Shown: positions 7,637 through 17,862, numbered from the stretch's first letter. The stretch: 64,000 nucleotides of DNA from Kutzneria sp. 744 (GCF_000568255.1 NZ_KK037166.1:4454171-4518170), one strand, 5' to 3'. Notes: generated by a model not told the origin, from the letters alone. Translations and numbers: made by a program.

Positions 7637-9619
7637 CTACGGGAACGGGTGCGGATGCGGGTTGACCTCTCCCGGCGGCAGCGGAGTGTCCCGGTAGCCG
7701 AGCGCGTGCGGGATCCGGTGCAGCCGGGGCAGACCGTGCACCCGCCGGAACTCGTGCCCGAAGGTCATCGGCAGGGTGCCGGGGATGATCACCTTGACGC
7801 AGCTGAACCCACCGACCCGGTGTTCCGGCGTCGTCTGATCCACGACGACGACGTCCAGCCCGGTGTCGAGGTAGCGCCCGACCAGGCCGATCAGGTCGCT
7901 GGTCAGGTCGAAGTTGTAGGCCGGCGGGCGGGCGCTGGCCATCTCCGCCAGCGTGCGCCGGCCCCTCGATGCGAACAGGAACTCGAAGCGGTCGAAGACC
8001 GCCGGGCTGGCGTACAGCAGCGAGTGGTCGGCCATCCGGTGGACCAGCGACGAGTCCTCGGCCATCCGCCGCGCCCGATCGGCGTTGTCGAGATAGGTCT
8101 GGTTGAGGCCGCTCATGACCGGCCCCAGCTCGAACAGGGCGTTGCGCAGCGCGTGTTCCGGATCCAGATGCGACCCGCCGGTGGACACCGTCCTGGCCAC
8201 ATCGCCACCACCCGGTGAGTTCACTGCCAGCAACCACACGCACGGGATCCGCTGCTCGACGGTGGTGTCGAAGGCGAGGATCCGCCACCCGGTCTCGTCC
8301 TCGATCCGCTGGCGCAGCAACGGTATCCGTCGGTCACGAGCCGAGTCCAGGTCGATGCGAGGCACCGCCAGCCGGGCGTACCAGGTCATCAGGAAGGCGT
8401 CGCGTTCGGCGACTTCCAGTATCCCGTGCAGGATGGCCTCCTCCAGGCAGCCGCCCAGCGCGCACCCGTTGGAGGTTTCGAACGCGATCCTCGGCTCGTG
8501 CGGCTTGGCCCGGTGGATGCCGTAGTACGCATAGCTCTCAGGCACCAGCACAGGGCGGCGGCGGGCGAAGGAATAGCCCCACACCCAGTCCAGTTCCAGA
8601 TCGTCACCGAACCGGACGAACGGGAACGACGGCCCGTAGCGCTCCGGCGGGTACAGCCCGAGCGAGCGCGGGTCGACGGCATCCTCGCGGACCTGCGGGT
8701 ACCGGGCGCGCACCGTGGTCCGCTTCCCTCCGGGCTGCATTCCGCCCCAGCGCTCGAGCGATTCGAGGACCGCGGTCAGTTCGCTGGTCTGGTAGCTGTC
8801 ACTGCGCCCCCAGCTCCATTCCACGCCGTTCCCGCCGCCGCGCAGGCCCATCGGCGCCACCGCGATCGCGACCCCTGCCTCGTCACCCATGTCCACTGTC
8901 CGGATGAGACCCGTCTCGGCGTCGACGTACGTTCGGATCAGCTCGTCCCGCTCGGCGGCGACCGACCGCAGCCGGTAGGCGTCCGGCGCCGGCTTCGGTC
9001 GCGGAGACAGGGTGATCTCGGCTCGCTCCGCCGTGTCGTCGGGCAGGGAGCCGCACGCCGGGCACAGCGGATCGGGCAGGAACTTGTGCGTGGTGACGGT
9101 GATGTCCGCCAAGTGCACGTGCAGCACCGCGTTGTCGGTGCGCGGTGGGACGGAGCCATCGACCAGCCGCCGCACCTCCTCGACCACCAGGGCGGCGACA
9201 GCATGGCAGCCGAGAGCGGTGAGCCAGGAGGACGGGCGGCTCACGAAGGCGTCGGCGTTGCGCCCCCACACCGCGTCGAGTTCCGCCCCTCGCTGTCGAG
9301 CCCTGTTGCTGCGCAGGCCGGCGCAGCTCGCGCAGCCCGCCACGCCGGGGCGCGTCACGGGCCCGATCACCGCGTGCCCGAGCCTGGTGAAGACGGGAAG
9401 CCACGGAATTCCCGCCACGGCACAGGCGGTCTGGGCGCCGGTGTGGGCCCGGGTGTCCCAGGCGTCGCTGGCCAGCACGAGTCCTCGGCACCGGTCGAGT
9501 CCGTCGGCAGGGTCCTCGACGGCGACCGGCACGAGCTCGGCATTGTCGGCCAGGAGTCTCCTGATCACGGTGTGCAGCGCCCCGGAACCGCTGAGACCGA
9601 TGCTCGCCCGAGGACTCAT
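7637..9619 (-). CDS. Fused E1-like/YcaO azoline cyclodehydratase (TbtG-type)
   Basis: 660 residues; ATG in an ATGA overlap with the ocin-ThiF gene. The first 200 residues are a degenerate E1/ThiF-like partner with two CxxC pairs (GCASCAG and LCPACGS) that would bind a structural zinc. The rest is a YcaO domain with the ATP-site acidic motifs TAVLESLERWGG and CLEEAILHGILEVAERD, and it ends in the proline-rich tail PHPHPFP typical of azoline-forming YcaO enzymes. It phosphorylates the backbone amide and cyclises Cys (and perhaps Ser) of the precursor to thiazolines or oxazolines. It needs the ocin-ThiF protein to bind the leader. Seventh gene in an order equal to tbtA-G. Family and role are secure; the residues modified are inferred. 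Confidence 0.95.
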   Translation of the reverse strand: MSPRASIGLSGSGALHTVIRRLLADNAELVPVAVEDPADGLDRCRGLVLASDAWDTRAHTGAQTACAVAGIPWLPVFTRLGHAVIGPVTRPGVAGCASCAGLRSNRARQRGAELDAVWGRNADAFVSRPSSWLTALGCHAVAALVVEEVRRLVDGSVPPRTDNAVLHVHLADITVTTHKFLPDPLCPACGSLPDDTAERAEITLSPRPKPAPDAYRLRSVAAERDELIRTYVDAETGLIRTVDMGDEAGVAIAVAPMGLRGGGNGVEWSWGRSDSYQTSELTAVLESLERWGGMQPGGKRTTVRARYPQVREDAVDPRSLGLYPPERYGPSFPFVRFGDDLELDWVWGYSFARRRPVLVPESYAYYGIHRAKPHEPRIAFETSNGCALGGCLEEAILHGILEVAERDAFLMTWYARLAVPRIDLDSARDRRIPLLRQRIEDETGWRILAFDTTVEQRIPCVWLLAVNSPGGGDVARTVSTGGSHLDPEHALRNALFELGPVMSGLNQTYLDNADRARRMAEDSSLVHRMADHSLLYASPAVFDRFEFLFASRGRRTLAEMASARPPAYNFDLTSDLIGLVGRYLDTGLDVVVVDQTTPEHRVGGFSCVKVIIPGTLPMTFGHEFRRVHGLPRLHRIPHALGYRDTPLPPGEVNPHPHPFP

Positions 9620-11652
9620 CGCAGCACCACCTGCACGGCGTAGGGCATGACCTCACTCATCTCGGGATCGTGGTCGAGTGGCACCGCAACCGGGATCCGG
9701 CCGCTGCTGCGCAGCGCCTCGACCATGATGCGCAGCTCGGTGTCCAGGCGTTGTCGGGCCGGCTCGTCACCGCGCAGCCGTGGCGGCAGCTGTGGCACCG
9801 GCGGCGGCGCGTAGGCGTTCTGGTCGTGCATGCGTGCCTGGCAGGCCAGCAGGACCTGTTCGAGGCCGTCGCGCAGCGCGTCGGTCACCCGGGCAGCGCT
9901 GGTGTAGCACACGCTCTCGGCGCCGAGGCAGAACGCGAACGTGGGCACACCGAGCGATCCGGTGGCGTCGTAGACCTTCACGGGTGCGTCGATCACCGCC
10001 AGCAGCCGACGGTAGCGCTGGCCGAGCTCGTCGAGGTCCGCGTACTGAGTGTCTACAACGGACAGTGGCTGCCGGCCGGCTCCTGCGAGTTCGGCGACGG
10101 TCAGGTCGAGGCAGCGCCCGGCGACGCCGGCGGTCACGGCCTCGGCCCAGTCGTACCCCGCGGTGGCCCCGGAGGACACAGCGGCGAGGGCCGACCGGGA
10201 ACGCAGCGCGGGAAACACGGTTTCGGCGGGCACATCGCACGGTTCGCCGTCGGTCAACCGCGATCCCCACACCCGGCCCGCCAAGGAGCCTTCGGTGAGG
10301 GCGACGAGGTCCTCGGCGGGATCGTCCCCACCGGTCGGCTCATCGGAGCCGACCGGGGCCAGCAGCCGACGTGGATCGACGAACAGCGACCCGTGGACGG
10401 CGAACGCGCGCAACGCCGCGCGGTGACGGGCGGCGGCGAAGTTCGGACCGGCGGTGATCACCGGGACCGGTGCGCGCCGCTCGCCGAGCAGACCGACCGG
10501 GTCCGCGACGGTCACCTCGGACACGTGCAGCGGAAGCTGGGCGAAGTCCCGCTCGCCGATCGCACGGAACGGCCCCAGACGGTCGTCGACGAGCTCGGCG
10601 GCTCGGCGCGAGAACGTCTCCTCGTCCAGCCGCTGCCCGCGGCTGAGCCGGCTGACGGTGTGACGGAACTCGCCGGCCGTCTGTGGCCGCGCCGGACCTG
10701 CGAACGGATGCCGCACCACCCGGTGGTACGTCGTGCGCAGGGTCCGCAGGTCGAACCGAGCCAGCTGGGGACGGCCCTCGTCGGTGGCGGTGAGGCCGAC
10801 CACCTCCCGGAACACGCGGTGGAACACATGGTCCGCCAGCACGGCGGCGGCGTCCGGCGTCGGCGACTCGGCGCTGTTCTCCCGCGCCGGCAGCGCAAGG
10901 CGCAACCGCGCGTCGTCCCAACCGACCTGTCCCGTCGACGGCAGCGACCCGATCCACGCTTCGGCGCCGGTCATGATCACCTGCACGAGCCGCGTGCCGC
11001 TCTGGTGGCAGATTCGTGTCAACAGCCGGGTCCTGGTGAGCGAGGCGCGGTCCGAGACATGCACGACCACGGCGGCTTCGGCGACCATTCGCTCGAATCG
11101 GTCCGGCTCGGGCTCGCCGACCAGCAGCCTGTCGACTCCCCGGCGGCGGGACCCTCCCAGCACGCCGGTGAGCTCGTCGAGGTCGGTCGCGCAGTCGTCC
11201 GTCGCCACCACCGTGACGTTGTCCATGCCCGACCGCGGCCCGGCGGCCGCGCATGCGACCAGGCTCCGACCGGCGCCGATCAACACCGTCGGGCAGTTGC
11301 GGTACTGGACGAACCGCACGACGGCAGTGTCGACGAAGTCGTCGATGAAATGCACCTCCGCCGCGTGCGGCGCGAGCACCTGGTCCGGAGGCAGGCCGCG
11401 CGCCGCGACGTCCTTGACAAGCCCGCGCTCGTGCAGGATGCGCACGACATCGCTGACGAAGGCGCCTCGGTCCACCGGCAGGTACGCGACGAGTTCGTCC
11501 AGGGACCGCTGCCCGTCGAGGAACGGGGCCAGCCGGTCGATCCACGCGGCGATGGTCTTGCCGGTCAGCGTGATCGGTCCCTTGTTGGTGAGCCAGTACA
11601 CCCCGTCGGGGACCGGCGCGAAGTACGCGTCCCGTGCGAGTTGGGGTTTCAT
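9616..11652 (-). CDS. Ocin-ThiF-like leader-binding cyclodehydratase partner (TbtF-type)
   Basis: 678 residues from an ATG that overlaps the upstream stop as TGATG, with GGCAGG before it. The N-terminal 100 residues (YWLTNKGPITLTGKTIAAWID, in part) resemble a PqqD-like RRE that grips the leader. A ThiF-like Rossmann region follows (TVLIGAGRSLVA near residue 125), lacking adenylation motifs as expected for this family. Its C-terminus overlaps the YcaO start by four bases. In thiomuracin biosynthesis the TbtF homologue presents the leader to the YcaO enzyme. Start, context and family agree well. Confidence 0.9.
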   Translation of the reverse strand: MKPQLARDAYFAPVPDGVYWLTNKGPITLTGKTIAAWIDRLAPFLDGQRSLDELVAYLPVDRGAFVSDVVRILHERGLVKDVAARGLPPDQVLAPHAAEVHFIDDFVDTAVVRFVQYRNCPTVLIGAGRSLVACAAAGPRSGMDNVTVVATDDCATDLDELTGVLGGSRRRGVDRLLVGEPEPDRFERMVAEAAVVVHVSDRASLTRTRLLTRICHQSGTRLVQVIMTGAEAWIGSLPSTGQVGWDDARLRLALPARENSAESPTPDAAAVLADHVFHRVFREVVGLTATDEGRPQLARFDLRTLRTTYHRVVRHPFAGPARPQTAGEFRHTVSRLSRGQRLDEETFSRRAAELVDDRLGPFRAIGERDFAQLPLHVSEVTVADPVGLLGERRAPVPVITAGPNFAAARHRAALRAFAVHGSLFVDPRRLLAPVGSDEPTGGDDPAEDLVALTEGSLAGRVWGSRLTDGEPCDVPAETVFPALRSRSALAAVSSGATAGYDWAEAVTAGVAGRCLDLTVAELAGAGRQPLSVVDTQYADLDELGQRYRRLLAVIDAPVKVYDATGSLGVPTFAFCLGAESVCYTSAARVTDALRDGLEQVLLACQARMHDQNAYAPPPVPQLPPRLRGDEPARQRLDTELRIMVEALRSSGRIPVAVPLDHDPEMSEVMPYAVQVVLR

Positions 11653-13043
11653 CAGGACCTGCCTTTCCGATCGGCGCCGGCGACGGTGGACGACGCCGGC
11701 CGCCTGCTGCCCAACGTGAACGCGCCGACACTCGCTTCGGTCATCGGGTCCAGGCCGGTCGCCTCGGCGAAGAAATCGTTGCCTCCCACCGCGATCGCGC
11801 AGGGAGCCAGCGCCATCGCGGTCGCGATGAGGTACATGTTCTGGTACAGCACACCGACGTGCTTGAGCATCAGGGCGTACCCCGTGCCCTCGTACTTCCA
11901 CATCAACCGACCGAAGCGGGCAGTGACCACGAGCAGCACCTGCGGCATGCCGGACCACTTCAGCAGCGCCCGCAGCGGGGCCGGATGCGCCGACCCAAGA
12001 GTGAGCCGGTGGGAGTGGGCGTCGTAGTGGTAAAGCCCGGTGTGCAGCCCGGTCACCGATCGCACCACGGGATAGATCTCGAGTTCGTGCAGGCCGCCAC
12101 CGGCCGGATAGGGCCGGTCGGAGACCTCCTGACCGCTGTACACGCCGACGCCGCGCACTCTCGCACAGCGAAAGAGGAACTCGCCGAGTTGGTCGAGCGT
12201 GAGCGGGTTGTCCTCGTCGCCTTCCCGCACCGAGCGGCGGTCCTCGATCACCGCCGTGAGCGTGGGGTCGGTCGCGCGCAGCCGGCCCAGGTCCGGTTTC
12301 GGCAGGGCGACGGTCGGCCCGTCGAAGGGCCTGTGCCGGCCGGGCAGCGGGTCGAATCGCCCCTTCGCCCAGTAGGTGCCGCCGGTACCGTCGATCTTGC
12401 TGCTGCGGTGGTGGAACCACAGTTCGTGCGCGCTCCACTGAGCCAGTCGCAGCTCGTCGGTCTCGGCGTCCGACTGGTCCGTGAGGAAGCCCTCACGCCA
12501 GAGGTCCACGACCAGCCGTCGGCCGACGTCCGCGGAGAGCTGGCCGGGGGCGTCGCCCCGGGACACCGGTGTCAACGACGCGGCCACGAATTCCAGCACT
12601 CGGGGATCGTGGACGTGCACGTCGCACGTGGCCACGGCCGACTCGACGAGCATCTCCGCGCCGTCGCGGCGCAGCACGGCGAAGCGGGACAGCATGACGC
12701 GGGCCGGCACCGCATCGTGCCCGGCGCCGTGACGCCGACGGCGTGGCCGCAATGTGTACAGCGGCAGGTTGTCGTTGCCCCAGACCGTGGTCGTGAGCCA
12801 ACCTCCTGACCGCAACCGTTCCAGCAGCCGCGTGGTGAGCCCGTCGCCCAGCAGGTCGTCCACGGTGCAGGCGTTCGCCAGCCGGCGCAGCGTCGTGAGC
12901 TGTTCCGCGGTCAGCCGTCCCAGCGACTCGCTGCGCGGGCGGGCGACGAGGAACACCTCGCCGCCTTCGCCCATGGCGCAGTGCACGCCGGGGAGCAGCC
13001 GCACGGTCTCGGACACCGCCATGTGAGGGGGATCGTCGATCAC
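11652..13043 (-). CDS. SagB-type FMN azoline dehydrogenase (TbtE-type)
   Basis: 463 residues from a GTG overlapping the previous stop as GTGA; an ATG seven codons in is possible but has no better ribosome site. The nitroreductase fold starts near residue 255 with EDRRSVREG, then RPYPAGGGLHELEIYPVV and KYEGTGYALMLKHVG, the FMN-binding and active-site blocks of SagB/McbC enzymes. The first 200 residues are the N-terminal extension typical of thiopeptide dehydrogenases. It oxidises azolines made by the YcaO enzyme to thiazoles or oxazoles. Confidence 0.93.
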   Translation of the reverse strand: MIDDPPHMAVSETVRLLPGVHCAMGEGGEVFLVARPRSESLGRLTAEQLTTLRRLANACTVDDLLGDGLTTRLLERLRSGGWLTTTVWGNDNLPLYTLRPRRRRHGAGHDAVPARVMLSRFAVLRRDGAEMLVESAVATCDVHVHDPRVLEFVAASLTPVSRGDAPGQLSADVGRRLVVDLWREGFLTDQSDAETDELRLAQWSAHELWFHHRSSKIDGTGGTYWAKGRFDPLPGRHRPFDGPTVALPKPDLGRLRATDPTLTAVIEDRRSVREGDEDNPLTLDQLGEFLFRCARVRGVGVYSGQEVSDRPYPAGGGLHELEIYPVVRSVTGLHTGLYHYDAHSHRLTLGSAHPAPLRALLKWSGMPQVLLVVTARFGRLMWKYEGTGYALMLKHVGVLYQNMYLIATAMALAPCAIAVGGNDFFAEATGLDPMTEASVGAFTLGSRRPASSTVAGADRKGRS

Positions 13044-14137
13044 GACGTACCACGCAGAACGAGCTCACGGGGGTCGGCCGGATCCCCCGGCGCCGGGAAG
13101 GCGACTTCGGCGGCGGGCCGCCCGAAGAGATCCTCCGCCGCGTTGGCCGCGAGATGACACAGCAGCAAGCGCTCGGCCGGCGACAGGCCGAGCCTCGTCA
13201 GGTGCAGGTAGGTGTAGTTGAGCATCAGTCGGTATTTGGCGAACCAGACCGGGTCCACCACCACGTCCTTGCGAGCCCGGTGCAGCGGACTGCGGCGCAG
13301 GCGCTCAGCGTACTCCGCGCTGTCCGGGCGTGGGCCAGGCGCCAACCTGAGCATGTGGGACTCGATGAGCTCCGACCCGCGTCGCCAGTACGGTGTCATC
13401 ACCTCCACCCACGGCCGGACGAACGGCAGACACGGCCCGGCGGCGTCGACGGTGGCGAGCACCGCCTGAACCCTGCCGGTCAGCGCGTCCATGTGCTGCT
13501 CGTAGTGCCGCTCCCAGGCGGGGCGCAGCCCCACGCCCTCGGGCATCCACGACAGGAAAGCCTCGGCGTGTGAACGGAACGACACGAACCCCCGCGCGAA
13601 TCCGACCCCGGACAGGGCGTGCGCGGTGGCCACCATCAGGTCGAAGCCCAGTCGCAGCAGTTGCCTGCCGCCGCGCACGGCCTCGGTCATGTCGAAGGCG
13701 AGCGGCGTGGTGTCGACGTAGAAGTCGGCGAGCAGGTCTGCCGCGGCGGCGGTGCCGAGCACGTGCAGCCGCTGATCGTAGTCCGCCTCGTGAATGGAGT
13801 TGTCCGGCCGCAGCGGCAGCAGTTCGCCACGCTCCTGTTCCAACTCGGCCAGTCGTGTGTGCTGGACGTGCAGCTGCTGCGGGTCGATGACCGCCGTGGA
13901 CGGTCGGCCGCGGAGATACCCGCCCACCACCTCACGCACCGTCGGAAGCACTAGCTCGTCGTGGACTTGTTGGTCGGCCTCGAAATTGAGCCGCAGATGC
14001 GGTCCCTTCAGCCAATGCGGCACGTAGTAGGTCCGTACGCCGGGGGCCAGCCCCCGCAACAGCGGCCGCACCGCGTCCAGAAGGAGGTCGGTCTTGTCGT
14101 CGTCGTAGTAGTAGACGTGCACGCTGCGCCACCGCAC
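13040..14137 (-). CDS. Thiopeptide-type LanB C-terminal protein, probable [4+2] pyridine synthase (TbtD-type)
   Basis: 365 residues from a GTG with AAGGAGAG eight bases upstream. It opens with WRSVHVYYYDDDKTDLLL and WLKGPHLRLNF, the signature of the thiopeptide-type bacteriocin biosynthesis domain (SpaB C-terminal family). There are two such genes in tandem. By position (fourth gene, after the shorter copy) and size it matches TbtD, which joins two dehydroalanines by formal aza-[4+2] cycloaddition and expels the leader to give a pyridine macrocycle. The assignment of this copy rather than its neighbour to pyridine formation rests on gene order, not on catalytic residues that I can verify. Confidence 0.85.
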   Translation of the reverse strand: MRWRSVHVYYYDDDKTDLLLDAVRPLLRGLAPGVRTYYVPHWLKGPHLRLNFEADQQVHDELVLPTVREVVGGYLRGRPSTAVIDPQQLHVQHTRLAELEQERGELLPLRPDNSIHEADYDQRLHVLGTAAAADLLADFYVDTTPLAFDMTEAVRGGRQLLRLGFDLMVATAHALSGVGFARGFVSFRSHAEAFLSWMPEGVGLRPAWERHYEQHMDALTGRVQAVLATVDAAGPCLPFVRPWVEVMTPYWRRGSELIESHMLRLAPGPRPDSAEYAERLRRSPLHRARKDVVVDPVWFAKYRLMLNYTYLHLTRLGLSPAERLLLCHLAANAAEDLFGRPAAEVAFPAPGDPADPRELVLRGTS

Positions 14138-14140
14138 GGC

Positions 14141-15121
14141 TCAGCTCTCCTTGGTCAGGTCGTGAACGGTCCGGCCGGCCAGGTACCGCAGCGCGCTTTC
14201 GCTGCCGATCGAGAGGCCGATCCGGTTGCACATCAGATGTGCGCATTGGTCGAGCACCCGCAGCACCGCGGCCTGGGTGTCGACGGCCGCAGCGCGGTTC
14301 GGCCGCCGCGACACGAACCTGCCGAGCGCGATCTCGTCCGTGACCACGTCCCGGGCCTGCGTCACCGACCGTGCCCACAGGGTGTTCGTGCCCTTGTGCG
14401 GCAACAGGTGCAGCACCGTGGTCGCGGCCCGCATCCGATCGGCGATCGCCTGCAGCCGCTCGCACTGCCGGCGGTAGCGCTCCTCCATCTCGCCCGCGGC
14501 GTGCTCGTCCCATCCCGGCAGCAGCGTCCGGGCACCCGCGGAGGACAGACCCAGATATGCCCGCAGCTCGGCCGCCGACGGCACGCACAGGAACCACGTC
14601 AGCAGGATCAGGCAGAACGCGAGCGTTGCTCGCTGATCGGGTGTCGGCCGCGCGGCCAGCATCTCCAGCGCGATCTGGCTAGACTCGCCGAAATGCCGTT
14701 CGATGGCCAGGATGGACTTCCCGTCGCCGAACCGGTGACCCTCCCGCACGTACGGGATGAACACCACTGAGTTGTTCGGGTACATGCGGGGCAATGGCGT
14801 CGTCGCCTCGAACTGCGCCATCTGCGCGGCGACGCGGGCGTACTCCTGCTCGTCGAGGCGGTCCGGCGCCGGGCGCCGTCGCAGGTACTCCTCGCAGCGT
14901 CGCTCGACGAGCTCCCGCACCTCGATGCCGGACCGGCCCCGCGCGGGGCGGACACGCAACCGGATGTGCGGACCGCCGTCCCAGTAGCGCAGGAAGAAGA
15001 ACTGTCTCGCCAGCCTCCGCCGCGTCAGTTCCTTGGTCAGCGGGGAGATCAGCTCCCCGACCAGAACGTCCAGATCTCCGTGGTAGAACACATGGGCGCT
15101 GACCCAGTCATGCCCGCTCAC
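14141..15121 (-). CDS. Thiopeptide-type LanB C-terminal protein, probable Glu-elimination enzyme (TbtC-type)
   Basis: 326 residues starting at a GTG that directly follows the TGA of the large LanB gene. The N-terminus WVSAHVFYHGDLDVLVGEL with RYWDGGPHIRLRVRP marks the same thiopeptide-type domain as the next gene. As the third gene after precursor and glutamylation enzyme it corresponds to TbtC, which removes glutamate from glutamylated Ser to leave dehydroalanine. Only three bases separate its stop from the next start, so the two are probably translated together. Confidence 0.86.
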   Translation of the reverse strand: MSGHDWVSAHVFYHGDLDVLVGELISPLTKELTRRRLARQFFFLRYWDGGPHIRLRVRPARGRSGIEVRELVERRCEEYLRRRPAPDRLDEQEYARVAAQMAQFEATTPLPRMYPNNSVVFIPYVREGHRFGDGKSILAIERHFGESSQIALEMLAARPTPDQRATLAFCLILLTWFLCVPSAAELRAYLGLSSAGARTLLPGWDEHAAGEMEERYRRQCERLQAIADRMRAATTVLHLLPHKGTNTLWARSVTQARDVVTDEIALGRFVSRRPNRAAAVDTQAAVLRVLDQCAHLMCNRIGLSIGSESALRYLAGRTVHDLTKES

Positions 15122-17818
15122 TCACACCTCACTCGCGGACAACTCAATGATGAACTCCGTCACGCGCGGGTCGGCGGGATCGAGCCCGCACCCGCCTTCG
15201 GGTGGCGGCAACGCCTCCTCGAAGATCACCAGCCCGCTGCGGTCCTTCAGCATGTGCTCGAAGGCCGCGCCGAGGAAGAAGTTCGCGAAGTCCACGAACA
15301 TCGGCTTGCGTGCCTTGGAGAAGAACTGCTTGCGCCACTCCGAGTCGGGATCCATGACGCGCACATAGCAGCGTTGCGGGATGCCGGACGCGCGCAGCCA
15401 GCCGACCATGCGGACCAGGTAGCCCGCGTCGTCCTCGCCGGCGGCCCGGGCCGGCACCTCGGCAAGGGGGACGAACCAGCGGGCCCGCTGGAGGGTGACC
15501 CGGCCGATCTCGACCCTGGGGAGATGGCGGGGTCTGACGCCCGCCCTGTCGTCACCGAGCGGATATACGGTCGCGAAGGCGGAGTGCACCAGGTGCGACG
15601 GTCCGAACGCCGACAACAGCAGGCGGGCGGCCGGGGGCAGCAGCGTGTCCCCGAGCATGCCCAGGTGGGCCGGCAGCACGTGGACGCCGAGCCGGTCGGA
15701 GCGCAGCCGGAGCAGGTCGGCCTCGGCGTCGTGCACCACAGTGAGGTCGGACAACGGGATCCGTTCGCCGGCCGGCCGGCCGCTCGTGGTGAACGGGTAG
15801 TCGATCTCATAGGGGGCGAGCGGCGCGCGCAGGTTGACCGAGTAGTCGAAGACGCCGGACATCTCGACGACCACCGGATCCATGCCCCGCATCCGCGACG
15901 GCGCAGGGACTTGCTGTGCTGGGGCAGGCTGCGCCGCGCCCGCCTGGGCGGCCAGCCGCAGCCATCGACTGCGGCCACGCCCGAAGCCGCCGCCCACCAT
16001 GTTGACCGCGAGCCTCAGGTCGTCGCCGGTCAGGTACGGCTGCACGTAGCAGGCGACCGAGCCCGGCGCGCCTACCCACGACGGCCAACTGTCGACGAGC
16101 CTCGCCAGACCGTCCGGCGCGACCCGGGCCACGCCCGTGTCGTCCGTCGCCGACAGGATGAAGTCGAGGGACCGCACCCGAAGCCGGTACAGTTCCGCGA
16201 TGCGAGGCACCCCGGACCGTTCCAGGTACGAGGGCGGTGGCGGTGTGCTGAGCTGGATGAGCGGACGCACCGCGACCAGCCACGGCTCGCACTCGTCGTC
16301 CGGACGGCGGAGATCTTCCTGGATCGCCTGGTGCAGAACGAGGAACGGCACCCTGGCGCCCGGGCCGAACCGCCGGCCGACGTAGCTGGCCATGGACAGC
16401 CGGGTCGGCAGCAGCCAGTCGTGCAACGCTAACCAGCGCCGCACGACATCCAGGTCGTCCAACGCCGGCCGCCACCGTGGCAGGGCACACTCCAGCCGAG
16501 CGTGCGGGAACATCGACGTCTCGTGGGCCACGGCCTTGCGCATCCGCTCGATCGTCGTTGACGGCAGGTCGAGGCGAGCCGCGAGCGCGCTCACCTGCTC
16601 CGGGAGCACGTCCCGTGTGGTCGGGGAGGCGTCCAAGGCGAACGGGCGGCCCAACTCGGCCCGCAACTGGTCGATCAGGTCGATCACCTCCGGGCCGGCG
16701 GTGTCGCCGGCACCCGTCGACCGCAGCCAAGCGAGCAGTTCCGCCAATGGCCGCTCGGACTGGTCGAGGACCGGGAGCCGGCGTTCGAGCAGACCGATCT
16801 CCACCAGCAGGTCGAGGAACGGGCGCAGTTGAGCCAGGTCGGCACCGGTCCGCGCGGCCAGCAGCGCACACAGCTCGGCCACCGTCCGGTGGTCGCCCTC
16901 GTGCCGTGCGACCCGCAGGCACTCGGCGAGCGCAGGCGACATCGGCACCCTGATGATCGACTCGTCCGGGCGGGGCCCGATGAAGCTCACGGAGTCCTCG
17001 GCGACGAGCGCGCTCGGGTTGAGGCGGACGGGCAGGCCGGCCCCGAGGGCAGGCCGGCCGACCAACTCGCGGACCAGTCGTCCCAGCACCCCGCGGTCGA
17101 GTTCGAGCACCCCTTGCACCGCCAGGTCCCCGGTGAATCCGACCGCGGGCCCCTGATCGGTCCAGCCGCCGAGCACGCTCGTGGTGAACGTGCTGTAGGG
17201 ACTGGTCTTGGCCGCCGCCCTGGACAGGTATCGCGCCACCCCCACGAGGGTGCGTCGCCGCAGCCTGCGTCCGTCGTCGGCGAGCCACTTGTGCATCTCC
17301 GCGAACAACGCCGGGCTGGCCCTGCGCAACCCGTTCTGGAACAGCGGGTGCGCGCAGGCGCGGCGCAGCGGCTCCTCCTTGCGCTCGACCTCGTCGGCAA
17401 GCGCTTGCGGCAGCCGCGCGCGGCACCGGTCCCGATCCCGCAGCAGGGCCAACCAGCGCTCGACGTCCACGGCGAGGTCGGTCGGCAGCGCCGCAGCGAC
17501 CTGCTCGTTCCACTCGCCCTTGCGCGGCGCCCGCACCTGATGGATCGCCCGGCGCAACGCCACGACCCGCGGCTTGACGGGGGACTCCGACAGGTTCCCG
17601 ATGGCGTCGAACAGCGCCTGCTCGAGCGCCTCGGCCGCAACGGCCAGCCCTCGGTCGATGTCGATGATCTTGTCAAGCAGGTCCCATGACTCCTCCAGGC
17701 GCAGTTCCCGGAGCACCGAGGCCGGCAGTCCCGTGACACGGGCGACAAGCGGAGTCTCCAGCCGGTACCCCCTCAGCGCCTGGACCCTTCCGTTCAGCGG
17801 ACCCGCGGCCAGCACCAC
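15122..17818 (-). CDS. Split LanB: tRNA-Glu-dependent Ser/Thr glutamylation enzyme (TbtB-type)
   Basis: 898 residues from a GTG with GGAGG about nine bases upstream. It is a lantibiotic dehydratase N-terminal domain: ARYLSRAAAKTSPYSTFTT near residue 190 is the strongly conserved block, and RIPLSDLTVVHD and a C-terminal region ending FIIELSASEV follow. The C-terminal elimination domain of full LanBs is missing and is supplied by the separate downstream gene, the arrangement seen in thiopeptide systems. It esterifies core Ser with Glu from Glu-tRNA. It sits 114 bp after the precursor gene, behind a strong hairpin that may lower its expression relative to the precursor. Confidence 0.94.
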   Translation of the reverse strand: MVLAAGPLNGRVQALRGYRLETPLVARVTGLPASVLRELRLEESWDLLDKIIDIDRGLAVAAEALEQALFDAIGNLSESPVKPRVVALRRAIHQVRAPRKGEWNEQVAAALPTDLAVDVERWLALLRDRDRCRARLPQALADEVERKEEPLRRACAHPLFQNGLRRASPALFAEMHKWLADDGRRLRRRTLVGVARYLSRAAAKTSPYSTFTTSVLGGWTDQGPAVGFTGDLAVQGVLELDRGVLGRLVRELVGRPALGAGLPVRLNPSALVAEDSVSFIGPRPDESIIRVPMSPALAECLRVARHEGDHRTVAELCALLAARTGADLAQLRPFLDLLVEIGLLERRLPVLDQSERPLAELLAWLRSTGAGDTAGPEVIDLIDQLRAELGRPFALDASPTTRDVLPEQVSALAARLDLPSTTIERMRKAVAHETSMFPHARLECALPRWRPALDDLDVVRRWLALHDWLLPTRLSMASYVGRRFGPGARVPFLVLHQAIQEDLRRPDDECEPWLVAVRPLIQLSTPPPPSYLERSGVPRIAELYRLRVRSLDFILSATDDTGVARVAPDGLARLVDSWPSWVGAPGSVACYVQPYLTGDDLRLAVNMVGGGFGRGRSRWLRLAAQAGAAQPAPAQQVPAPSRMRGMDPVVVEMSGVFDYSVNLRAPLAPYEIDYPFTTSGRPAGERIPLSDLTVVHDAEADLLRLRSDRLGVHVLPAHLGMLGDTLLPPAARLLLSAFGPSHLVHSAFATVYPLGDDRAGVRPRHLPRVEIGRVTLQRARWFVPLAEVPARAAGEDDAGYLVRMVGWLRASGIPQRCYVRVMDPDSEWRKQFFSKARKPMFVDFANFFLGAAFEHMLKDRSGLVIFEEALPPPEGGCGLDPADPRVTEFIIELSASEV

Positions 17819-17862
17819 GGCTGTGTTCCTCCATCTCCTGATGACACTGATATCCGGGGGAG

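Noticed and set aside
9670-12027. 785-residue plus-strand frame opposite the ocin-ThiF and SagB genes
   Set aside because: Antisense shadow; no start signal and no recognisable domain, while the minus strand has coupled, motif-bearing genes.
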